The notes under the pieces: generated by a model
Databases searched by the model: none
Told to the model about the DNA's origin: nothing
The model's input: only the letters and a program-made list of their open reading frames with translations
Translations under genes and position numbers: made by a program
Shown here: positions 1 through 5,264 of the stretch, in pieces
How the letters are laid out: the number at the start of each line of letters is the position of its first letter
Position numbering within the stretch: the stretch's first letter is position 1
Origin: Pseudomonadota bacterium
GTDB lineage: Bacteria; Pseudomonadota; Gammaproteobacteria; Xanthomonadales; Xanthomonadaceae
DNA length: 5,597 nucleotides
Direction: 5' to 3'
Assembly (NCBI GenBank): GCA_023391775.1
Contig: JAEWAG010000413.1
Coordinates: forward strand, 1-5,597

Positions 1-808
1 GCGCCAGTCCGCGCGCCTGCACCACCGGTTCGCCGGCCTGCGCGGCCTCCCCGGGCTCGCGCCCGCCGGCCAGCGCCACCTCGCGGCCGACCATGGCCGA
101 GACCAGTGCGCCCTGCGGCAGCTCGGCCGCGGCGTACTCGCCGCCCAGGGTGCCGTTGCGCAGCACGGTGATGCGGTCGGCCACCGCATAGACCTGGTCC
201 AGGAAGTGGGTGACGAACAGGATCGCCATGCCGCGGTCGCGCAGCCGGCGCATGACCTCGAACAGCCCTTGGACCTCGTCCTCGTCCAGGCTCGAGGTGG
301 GCTCGTCCAGCACCAGGACCTTGGCCGACACGCCCAGCGCGCGGGCGATGGCGACCATCTGCTGCACCGCCACCGGGTAGCTGCCCAGGCTGCGGTCCAC
401 GTCGATGTCCAGCTGCAGCTCCGCCAGCAGCGCGCGCGCGCCGCTGCGCACCTGGTTCCAGTCGATCAACCCGGTCCAGCGCCTGCGCGGATAGCGGCCG
501 GCGAACAGGTTCTCGGCCACGGTCAGGTTCGGGCACAGGTTCACTTCCTGGTACACCGTGCTGATACCCAGGGCCTGGGCCTCAAGCGGCGTGGCCGGTG
601 CCACCGGCGCGCCATCGAGCACGATGCTGCCGGCGTCCGGCGTCTCCACGCCGGTGACCAGCTTGATCAGGGTGGACTTGCCGGCGCCGTTCTGGCCCAT
701 CAGGGCGTGGATCTCGCCGGCGCGCAGGCTGAGCCCGGCGCCGTCCAGGGCCACGGTCGCGCCGAAACGCTTGCGCAGGCCGGAGGCCTGCAGCACCACC
801 GGGTTCAT
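1..808 (-). CDS. ytfR: Sugar ABC transporter ATP-binding protein, YtfR-like (C-terminal part missing)
   Basis: This is the ATPase of a CUT2-type sugar importer, which powers uptake from the cytoplasmic face of the inner membrane. The frame starts at an ATG (806-808) and runs off the left edge after 269 codons. The family is about 500 residues with two nucleotide-binding domains, so domain 1 and the start of the linker are present. Visible motifs are Walker A GQNGAGKST (residues 38-46), the Q-loop in VYQEVNL (Q87), Walker B VLVLDEP (164-170) and the switch histidine in VTHFLDQVY (H201). The signature region reads SYPVAVQQMVAIARAL, without the usual LSGGQ glycines. The same variant occurs in E. 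coli YtfR as I remember it, along with the shared stretches SAKVL-LDEPT and FVTHFLDQVY. The gene lies 55 bp downstream of the binding-protein gene on the same strand, so an operon is likely. Galactofuranose specificity is inferred from the family; a related pentose or hexose is possible. Confidence 0.93.
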   Translation of the reverse strand, partial: MNPVVLQASGLRKRFGATVALDGAGLSLRAGEIHALMGQNGAGKSTLIKLVTGVETPDAGSIVLDGAPVAPATPLEAQALGISTVYQEVNLCPNLTVAENLFAGRYPRRRWTGLIDWNQVRSGARALLAELQLDIDVDRSLGSYPVAVQQMVAIARALGVSAKVLVLDEPTSSLDEDEVQGLFEVMRRLRDRGMAILFVTHFLDQVYAVADRITVLRNGTLGGEYAAAELPQGALVSAMVGREVALAGGREPGEAAQAGEPVVQARGLA

Positions 809-810
809 GC

Positions 811-834
811 CGCGCCCCCGTTGCCGGGAGCGCG
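811..834 (-). promoter_or_regulatory. Possible hairpin covering the ribosome binding site of the ATPase gene
   Basis: Between the binding-protein stop and the ATPase start, positions 811-819 can pair with 826-834. The stem has nine pairs including one G-U, and the loop is six bases (820-825). On the minus strand the only Shine-Dalgarno-like run (GGGGG, 815-819) lies inside this stem, six bases before the ATG at 808. Such a stem could lower ATPase translation relative to the binding protein, or stabilise the upstream message. There is no U-tract, so it is not an ordinary terminator. GC-rich DNA forms stems by chance, so this is tentative. Confidence 0.4.
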
Positions 835-863
835 CCGGTCAGACGCGGACGCGCGCATCGGCA

Positions 864-1835
864 TCAGTACTTGCGGTTCGGCAGCTCGGCGGCGGCCTGG
901 TCCTGCGTATACACGCCCTCCTCGACCATCACCCGCTTGGGCACCTCGCGGCCGGCATGGACGTCGCGGATCAGCTGCGCCAGCTGCTCGCCCAGCAGCG
1001 GATTGCACTCCACGGTGGCGTTGAGCTTGCCGGCCTTCATCGCCTCGAACGCACCGCGCACGCCGTCGATGGAGACGATGCGGATGTCGCTGCCCGGCTT
1101 GAGCCCGGCTTCCTCGATGGCCTGGATGGCGCCGATGGCCATGTCGTCGTTGTGCGCGAACAGCACGTCGATGCCGCCGCTTTCGGCCTTGAGGAAGGCT
1201 TCCATCACTTCCTTGCCCTTGGCCCGGGTGAAGTCGCCGCTCTGCGAGCGCACGATCTGGAAGCGCGGGTCGGCTTCAATGACTTCCTTGAAGCCGCGCA
1301 TGCGGTCGTTGGCCGGCGCCGAGCCGACGGTGCCCTGCAGCTCGACGATGCGGACCGGGCCTTCCTGGCCCTGGCTGTCCTCGATCAGCCAGCGCGCGGC
1401 ACGGCGGCCTTCCTCGACGAAGTCCGAGCCGATCAGCGACACGTACAGCGAATCATCGGACACGTTGACCGCGCGGTCGGTCAGCACCACCGGGATGCCG
1501 GCGGCCTTGGCCTCGCGCAGCACGGTTTCCCAGCCGGACTCGACCACCGGCGAGAAGGCGATCACGTCGACCTTCTGCGCGATGAAGGAGCGCAGCGCCT
1601 TGATCTGGTTCTCCTGCTTCTGCTGGGCGTCGGAGAAACGCAGCCGGAACTCCGGCGCCACCAGCGCTTCCTTGACCGACCGGGTGTTGGCCGTGCGCCA
1701 CTCGCTCTCGGCACCGACCTGGCTGAAGCCCACAGTGATCGCATCACCGCCGGCCGCTCCGCCGCCATCGCCGCCCGAACAGCCGGCCAGCGCCATCGCG
1801 CCCAGCGCCAGCACCGCAAACAGATACTTCTTCAT
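864..1835 (-). CDS. ytfQ: YtfQ-like sugar-binding protein of an ABC importer, predicted lipoprotein
   Basis: This 323-residue protein is the extracytoplasmic receptor that captures sugar and delivers it to the transporter; it has the periplasmic-binding-protein type I fold (Peripla_BP_4). The N-terminus is a lipoprotein signal peptide: MKKY, a hydrophobic stretch, then the lipobox LAGC with C19. A Gly/Ala/Asp-rich linker follows (20-31). The mature domain opens with ITVGFSQVGAESEWR. It also has DAQQKQENQIKALRSF (69-84), VELQGTVG (164-171), RSQSGDFTRAKGKEVMEAF (196-214), AHNDDMAIGAIQAI (227-240) and SIDGV (255-259). These match the recalled E. coli galactofuranose receptor YtfQ closely along the whole length. 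The ATG is supported by a strong GGAGG-type site a few bases upstream and by the signal peptide starting right there. The ATPase gene follows after 55 bp. E. coli YtfQ is a soluble periplasmic protein, so the lipid anchor is unusual. The exact ligand (galactofuranose, arabinofuranose, galactose) is inferred. Confidence 0.95.
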   Translation of the reverse strand: MKKYLFAVLALGAMALAGCSGGDGGGAAGGDAITVGFSQVGAESEWRTANTRSVKEALVAPEFRLRFSDAQQKQENQIKALRSFIAQKVDVIAFSPVVESGWETVLREAKAAGIPVVLTDRAVNVSDDSLYVSLIGSDFVEEGRRAARWLIEDSQGQEGPVRIVELQGTVGSAPANDRMRGFKEVIEADPRFQIVRSQSGDFTRAKGKEVMEAFLKAESGGIDVLFAHNDDMAIGAIQAIEEAGLKPGSDIRIVSIDGVRGAFEAMKAGKLNATVECNPLLGEQLAQLIRDVHAGREVPKRVMVEEGVYTQDQAAAELPNRKY

Positions 1836-1837
1836 CG

Positions 1838-1846
1838 CTCCCTCCC
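1838..1846 (-). promoter_or_regulatory. Strong ribosome binding site of the binding-protein gene
   Basis: On the minus strand the bases before the ATG at 1835 read GGGAGGGAGCG, a near-consensus anti-16S match at normal spacing. It fixes the start codon. It is much stronger than the GGGG-type sites before the ATPase and GguC genes, in keeping with binding proteins usually being made in excess over their transporters. Confidence 0.75.
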
Positions 1847-1956
1847 GATTGCTTGGTGTACCGCCGCCACGTCACCGGTGGCAGGCCGCGCATGCCCTCC
1901 AGCATGCCGCGGCCGCGGCTGGCCGTTGGGCCGTCTATGTGCAGGCGACCCTGCCC

Positions 1957-1976
1957 TTGATGTGCGTATCCATCAA
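1957..1976. promoter_or_regulatory. Inverted repeat TTGATG-N8-CATCAA, candidate operator
   Basis: The two six-base arms (1957-1962 and 1971-1976) are exact reverse complements separated by eight bases. The centre lies about 130 bp upstream of the binding-protein start codon. The repeat has less GC than its surroundings and the dyad symmetry expected of a dimeric repressor or activator site. It does not resemble the palindrome upstream of the LysR gene, so if it is real a different regulator may bind it. The assignment rests on symmetry and position only. Confidence 0.35.
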
Positions 1977-2015
1977 CTGCCACCGCACCTGGATTCCGTG
2001 GGCCGGCGGCCGTGC

Positions 2016-2029
2016 ACCCTCCGAAGGGT
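2016..2029 (-). promoter_or_regulatory. Small hairpin in the leader before the binding-protein gene
   Basis: On the minus strand this reads ACCCT-TCGG-AGGGT, a perfect five-pair stem with a four-base loop. The flanking CGT (2030-2032) and ACG (2011-2013) could extend it across a two-base bulge. It sits about 100 nt after the GguC stop and 180 nt before the binding-protein start. No T-run follows on the minus strand, so it does not qualify as a standard intrinsic terminator. It could be a message-processing or 3'-end-stabilising structure. Confidence 0.3.
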
Positions 2030-2129
2030 ACGTGTGGATTCCCGCCAGCGGTAGGCGGCCGCGCCCGCTGCCCTGACGGGCGGCGCTGCGGATGCCTGGC
2101 TGCTGGTCCATGGGAATGCTTCCGCCGGC

Positions 2130-3137
2130 CTAGAGCGCGTGCACGCCGCCGGGCTCGAACCCGGAAACGGCCTGGCCCAGCGGATTGCGCAGCGGCGCAC
2201 CCAGCTCCGGCAGCTCGATCTCGAACACGTCGCCCGCCTGGGCGCGGAAGCCGTCGGCGAAGCTAAGTGTGGCGGTGCCGAAGAAGTGCAGGTGCACGTC
2301 GCCGGGGCGGCGGTGCGCCGGGTACTTGAAGTGGTGGTATTCCAGGTTCTGCAGCGAGTGGCACATGTTGGCCTCGCCGGTCAGGAACGGCTTCTCCCAC
2401 ACCACCTGGCCGGCGCGCAGCAGACGGCTGGTGCCGCGCAGGTCGCGGGGCAGCTCGCCGGTGCGCAGCTCCGGGCCGATCGCGCAGGGGCGCAGCTTGG
2501 AGTGGGCCAGGTACAGGTAGTTCTGGCGCTCGGTGACGTGGTCGGAGAACTCGTTGCCCAGGGCGAAGCCGAGGCGGTGCGGGGTGCCGTCCGGGCCGAT
2601 CACGTACAGGCCCACCAGCTCCGGCTCCTCGCCGCCGTCCAGGGCGAAGTCCGGCGACGGCAGCGGCGCGCCCGGCGCAACCAGGACCTGGCCGTCACCC
2701 TTGTAGAACCATTCCGGCTGCGCGCCGACCCGGCCCGGCTCGGGAATGCCGCCGTCCAGTCCCCACTGGAACATGCGCATGGAGTCGGTCAGGGTGCCGG
2801 CCTCGGCCTGCTGCTGCAGGTTCTGGTGCATGGCATCGCGCGCGGTGGCGCTGCCGAGGTGGGTCAGGCCGGTGCCGGTGACCAGGCAGTGCGCCGGATC
2901 GGGATGGTGCAGCGGCGCCAGCACCCGACCCTCGGCCTGCAGGGCGGCGTAGTCGAAGCTGCGCGAGCCCTGGGCGGCGCTGGCCGCAGCCTCCAGGCCC
3001 ATCCCGGCGTCGATGGCGCGGCGCGCCAGCTCCCAGGTACTGCCCACGCCTTCCAGCACGCGTACCTGGCTGCCACCGGCATCCACCACGCCCACCCCGG
3101 TCTGCCCGGAATCGTCCACCAACTGGATCAGTCGCAT
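2130..3137 (-). CDS. gguC: GguC/AraD1-family protein (fumarylacetoacetate hydrolase-like fold)
   Basis: This 335-residue protein fits the GguC/AraD1 branch of the FAH-like superfamily. Related genes sit beside sugar importers and sugar-acid pathways, for example chvE-gguAB in Agrobacterium. The likely role is conversion of a 2-keto-3-deoxy sugar acid such as 2-keto-3-deoxy-L-arabonate, but this is genomic-context inference. The N-terminal part (1-80) opens MRLIQLVDD. The catalytic-type domain begins near CLVTGTGLTHLGSA (84-97). An acidic pair E171-x-E173 in GGEEPELVGLYVIG resembles the FAH metal-binding ExE motif. FALGNEFSDH (191-200) lies where FAH proteins usually read N-D-x-S, KLRPCAIGPEL (214-224) matches the family's GP-containing strand, and PGDVHLHFFGTATLS (278-292) resembles the PGDVI-TGTP region. 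The start is the ATG next to a weak GGGG site. The gene diverges from the LysR gene and precedes the transporter genes on its strand. Confidence 0.85.
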   Translation of the reverse strand: MRLIQLVDDSGQTGVGVVDAGGSQVRVLEGVGSTWELARRAIDAGMGLEAAASAAQGSRSFDYAALQAEGRVLAPLHHPDPAHCLVTGTGLTHLGSATARDAMHQNLQQQAEAGTLTDSMRMFQWGLDGGIPEPGRVGAQPEWFYKGDGQVLVAPGAPLPSPDFALDGGEEPELVGLYVIGPDGTPHRLGFALGNEFSDHVTERQNYLYLAHSKLRPCAIGPELRTGELPRDLRGTSRLLRAGQVVWEKPFLTGEANMCHSLQNLEYHHFKYPAHRRPGDVHLHFFGTATLSFADGFRAQAGDVFEIELPELGAPLRNPLGQAVSGFEPGGVHAL

Positions 3138-3201
3138 CGTCAGCCCCGTGTCGCAGCGGTCGGTTGCACCGCCCGGCGGGGGTGCGGCTCAGTCTTTCCG
3201 C

Positions 3202-3231
3202 ATTCTGCCCAGTGGAGTCATATACATCCAA
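3202..3231 (-). promoter_or_regulatory. Candidate sigma-70 promoter for the GguC gene
   Basis: On the minus strand TTGGAT (3231-3226) could serve as the -35 box. CAGAAT (3207-3202), 18 bases further on, could serve as the -10 box. Both are partial matches, as expected for an activator-dependent promoter. They would put the transcription start near 3195, leaving a leader of about 58 nt. The palindrome centred at about 3259-3260 would then be near -65, the usual recognition-site position for LysR-type activators. An alternative -10 is TATATG (3224-3219). Confidence 0.3.
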
Positions 3232-3251
3232 TCCAATTTGCGGCATAACTT

Positions 3252-3267
3252 ATATGGAAAACCATAT
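3252..3267. promoter_or_regulatory. Palindrome ATATGG-AAAA-CCATAT, candidate LysR-regulator binding site
   Basis: The arms are perfect six-base reverse complements around an AAAA centre, in the middle of the AT-rich island and ending 14 bp before the proposed LysR start codon. At this position a bound regulator could repress its own gene and activate the divergent GguC gene. The site does not fit the T-N11-A formula exactly, so assignment to this particular LysR protein is inference from position and symmetry. Confidence 0.5.
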
Positions 3268-3281
3268 CGACGGATCGAGCC

Positions 3282-4247
3282 TTGGCCCAGCCCATTCCCT
3301 GGTACGTACGCGCCCGCCTCAAGACCCGGCAGCTGATGCTGCTGATTGCCATCGACGAGCAGGGCAACATCCACCGGGCGGCCGAGACCCTGGCCATGTC
3401 GCAGCCGGCCGCGTCCAAGCTGCTCAAGGACCTGGAGGACATGCTGGGGGTGCCGCTGTTCGAGCGCCTGCCGCGTGGCATGCGCCCGACCTGGTACGGG
3501 GAGACCATGATCCGCCACGCGCGCATCGCCCTGGCCAGCCTCGGCGAGGCCGGCGCGGAGATCGAGGCGCTGCGCGGCGGCTGGTCCGGCAGCGTGGCCA
3601 TCGGCGCGATCGCCGGCCCGGCGATGAGCCTGCTGCCGGCCACCCTGGCCCGGATCACCCGCGAGTTCCCCGACCTGCGCGTGTCGCTGCTGGTGGAGAG
3701 CAGCGACGTGCTGCTTGAGCGGCTGGAGCAGAACCGGCTGGATTTCCTGGTCGCGCGCCTGTTCCCGCGGCATGACAAGCAGCACCTGCACTACCGCGCC
3801 CTGGCCGAGGAGGAGGTCTGCGCGATCGCCCGGCCCGGCCACCCGCTGCTGGCGCGCACCCGCCCCACCCTGGCCGACCTGGCCGACGCGGCCTGGATCG
3901 TGCCGCCGGAAGGCTCGGTGCTGCGCCACCGCTTCGAGCTGATGTTCCAGAGCGCCGGCCTGCGCCCGCCACGCCAGGTGATCGCCACCGCCGCCCTGGT
4001 GTTCCTGACCAAGATGCTGCTGGAAAGCGACTACCTGGCGGTGGTCCCGACGGACGTGGCGCGCCATTACGCCGGCCACGGCATGGTCCGCATCCTGCCG
4101 GTGGAGCTGTCCTGCCACATGGACTCGTTCGGGGTGATCACCCGCACCGACTGGTTGCTCTCGCCCGGCGCGCGTACCGTGGTGCAGGCGCTGCAGCAGA
4201 CCGCCAGCGAGATCTACGGCACCGGGCCGCTGCCGGCGCCGCCCTGA
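3282..4247 (+). CDS. gbpR: LysR-family transcriptional regulator, GbpR-like
   Basis: This 321-residue DNA-binding regulator has the standard LysR layout. After a short basic leader comes a winged helix-turn-helix (about 13-72), with RQLMLLIAIDEQGNIHRAAE, LAMSQPAASKLLKDLEDMLG and PLFERLPRGMRPTWYGE. The effector-binding domain (about 103-312) starts at GSVAIGAIAGPAMSLLPA. The RPTWYGETMIRHAR stretch and the overall pattern recall GbpR, which controls the ChvE sugar-binding protein in Agrobacterium and relatives. The start is probably TTG at 3282: the in-frame stop at 3246-3248 leaves no ATG or GTG before it, and the next in-frame ATG would cut into the HTH. The upstream GGATCGAG is only a weak ribosome site. 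The gene diverges from the GguC gene and converges on the dehydrogenase gene with 16 bp between stops. Its likely inducer is galactose, arabinose or a derivative (inference). Confidence 0.92.
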   Translation: MAQPIPWYVRARLKTRQLMLLIAIDEQGNIHRAAETLAMSQPAASKLLKDLEDMLGVPLFERLPRGMRPTWYGETMIRHARIALASLGEAGAEIEALRGGWSGSVAIGAIAGPAMSLLPATLARITREFPDLRVSLLVESSDVLLERLEQNRLDFLVARLFPRHDKQHLHYRALAEEEVCAIARPGHPLLARTRPTLADLADAAWIVPPEGSVLRHRFELMFQSAGLRPPRQVIATAALVFLTKMLLESDYLAVVPTDVARHYAGHGMVRILPVELSCHMDSFGVITRTDWLLSPGARTVVQALQQTASEIYGTGPLPAPP

Positions 4248-4263
4248 ACCGGCGACCCGGCGC

Positions 4264-5190
4264 TCAGTCGTGGAAGGCCTCGACCGCGACCCGGCGGCCG
4301 AGCATGAAGGCATCGGCCACGTGCCGCAGCGGGGCCAGGTCCACGTCCGACCCGCCGGCGCGGACCAGCTCGGCGAAACGGCGGTACAGGCCCGGGTACT
4401 CGGCCTCCGGCTGCTCGTGCACGAGCTTGCCGTCCACCGCCAGGCGCGCCCCGCCCTCGGACAGCAGCATGGTCCCGGCGTCGGTCTCGGCCGTGATGTC
4501 CCAGCTCTGGCGCCCGGTCTGGCGCCAGTCGAACTCGGCCTGCAGGTCCAGCCCGCCGGCGTCGCGGAAGGCGATGTGCGCGGCGATCGGCGCTGCGCGG
4601 TTCTCCGGGAACTCCAGTGTGGCGCCGGTGGCGAACACCGGGCGCGGCAGGATCCGGGTGACGATGGACAGCGCGTTGATGCCCGGGTCGAACACGCCCA
4701 GCCCGCCCGGCTCCCAGATCCAGGCCTGGTTGGGATGCCACTGGCGCACGTCCTCTTTCCAGGTCACGCGCATGGAGCGGATGCGGGTGCCGGCCAGGAA
4801 CGCCCGCGCCGCCTCGACCGCCGGCGCGTAGCGCGAATGCCAGCTGGCGAACAGGCTCACGCCCGCGGCCCGGGCCTGCGCCGCCAGGTCCTCGACCTCG
4901 GACAGGGTGGCGCCCGGCGGCTTCTCCAGGAACACGTGCTTGCCGGCGGCCAGCGCCTTGACCGCGGCCTCGTAGCGGTACTGCGGCGGCATGCACAGCG
5001 ACACGGCCTGCACCGAGGGCACGGCCTCCAGCATCTGTTCGATGCTGTCGAAGTTGTCGATGCCGTCGACCCGGCCATTGCGGCTGGCCGCGGCCACCAG
5101 GCGGAAGTCGGGGTTGCCGGCCACCGCCGGCAGGTGCTGGGCGCGCACGATCTTGCCGACACCGACGATGGCGAGGTTGATGCTGGTCAC
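4264..5190 (-). CDS. gal: D-galactose / L-arabinose 1-dehydrogenase (Gfo/Idh/MocA family)
   Basis: This cytoplasmic enzyme oxidises the C1 of D-galactose and/or L-arabinose to the aldonolactone with NAD(P)+, the first step of non-phosphorylative catabolism. The 308-residue protein has an N-terminal Rossmann fold with LAIVGVGKIVRAQHLPAV (GxGK loop, 10-13). S37-R38 follows the second strand, typical of NADP-preferring members. The family's EKPPG motif gives K90, and H118 lies in ASWHSRYAP. WKEDVRQWHPNQAWIWEPGG (144-163) and GVFDPGINALSIVTRILPRP (165-184) follow, with D168 and N172 at the catalytic positions known for L-arabinose 1-dehydrogenases. These blocks match both recalled Pseudomonas galactose dehydrogenase and Azospirillum L-arabinose dehydrogenase, which overlap in substrate range, so I cannot choose between them. 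I chose GTG at 5190: it follows AAGGAG by seven bases and gives the family's N-terminus, while the frame further upstream encodes Arg/Gly/Pro-rich sequence. A mutarotase gene lies 74 bp upstream on the same strand. Confidence 0.94.
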   Translation of the reverse strand: MTSINLAIVGVGKIVRAQHLPAVAGNPDFRLVAAASRNGRVDGIDNFDSIEQMLEAVPSVQAVSLCMPPQYRYEAAVKALAAGKHVFLEKPPGATLSEVEDLAAQARAAGVSLFASWHSRYAPAVEAARAFLAGTRIRSMRVTWKEDVRQWHPNQAWIWEPGGLGVFDPGINALSIVTRILPRPVFATGATLEFPENRAAPIAAHIAFRDAGGLDLQAEFDWRQTGRQSWDITAETDAGTMLLSEGGARLAVDGKLVHEQPEAEYPGLYRRFAELVRAGGSDVDLAPLRHVADAFMLGRRVAVEAFHD

Positions 5191-5197
5191 GGCTGAT

Positions 5198-5203
5198 CTC
5201 CTT
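5198..5203 (-). promoter_or_regulatory. Shine-Dalgarno AAGGAG that sets the GTG start of the dehydrogenase
   Basis: On the minus strand AAGGAG lies seven bases before the GTG at 5188-5190. It is close to the consensus 16S-binding sequence and is the main reason to reject the 80-codon longer upstream frame. Confidence 0.8.
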
Positions 5204-5264
5204 GATGTGGGGCCGGCGCGCGGGGCGCCGCGGCGATGCGTTTCGGTGCGGTGCGGACGACGGC

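Larger units (their letters stand above)
1836..2129. other. 294-bp intergenic region, probable leader and promoter of the binding-protein gene
   Basis: I find no credible gene between the GguC stop and the binding-protein start. The frames open here are GC-rich shadows continuing from neighbouring genes and lack family resemblance. The stretch holds the inverted repeat at 1957-1976, the hairpin at 2016-2029, a TGGATTCC direct repeat (1990-1997 and 2035-2042) and a small GGAA-TGC-TTCC palindrome (2113-2123) just after the GguC stop. I cannot pick out a convincing -35/-10 pair. Its length suggests that the transporter genes have their own promoter rather than relying only on read-through from the GguC gene. 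Confidence 0.5.
3138..3281. promoter_or_regulatory. Divergent promoter region between the GguC and LysR genes
   Basis: This 144-bp stretch separates two divergent genes, the classic layout for a LysR-type regulator and its target. From about 3215 to 3268 the sequence becomes markedly AT-rich against a GC-rich background. That part carries three ATATG-like half sites: CATATA (3219-3224), TATATGG (3251-3257) and CCATAT (3262-3267). It also has an ATCCAA direct repeat (3226-3236). Closer to the GguC start, GCGGT (3156-3160) and ACCGC (3168-3172) can form a short stem in its leader. The regulator probably binds here to control both directions. Confidence 0.65.

Noticed and set aside
206..1024. 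Plus-strand 272-codon open frame
   Set aside because: It is the complement of the ATPase gene, whose Walker A and B motifs are intact on the minus strand; the composition is His/Gln/Ala-rich and unrecognisable.
558..2054. Plus-strand 498-codon open frame opposite the ATPase and binding-protein genes
   Set aside because: It lies antisense to two clear genes, shows no family motif and has the Arg/His/Ala/Leu-rich composition of GC-rich shadow frames. A neighbouring 401-codon frame (871-2076) overlaps it in the same way.
1836..2129. Possible small gene or sRNA in the 294-bp gap
   Set aside because: No short frame combines a ribosome site with plausible composition, and no convincing promoter plus terminator pair is visible for an sRNA.
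2139..3248. Plus-strand 369-codon open frame opposite the GguC gene
   Set aside because: It mirrors nearly the whole GguC gene and results from codon bias; there are no domains, signal or ribosome site to support it.
3189..4313. Minus-strand 374-codon open frame opposite the LysR gene
   Set aside because: It is antisense to a well-supported LysR protein and has low-complexity Gly/Gln/His/Arg-rich sequence.
5191..5264. Possible terminator between the mutarotase and dehydrogenase genes
   Set aside because: The dyads CGCCGCGGCG and GGCGC-N5-GCGCC occur, but there is no T-run on the transcribed strand and such dyads are common at this GC content.
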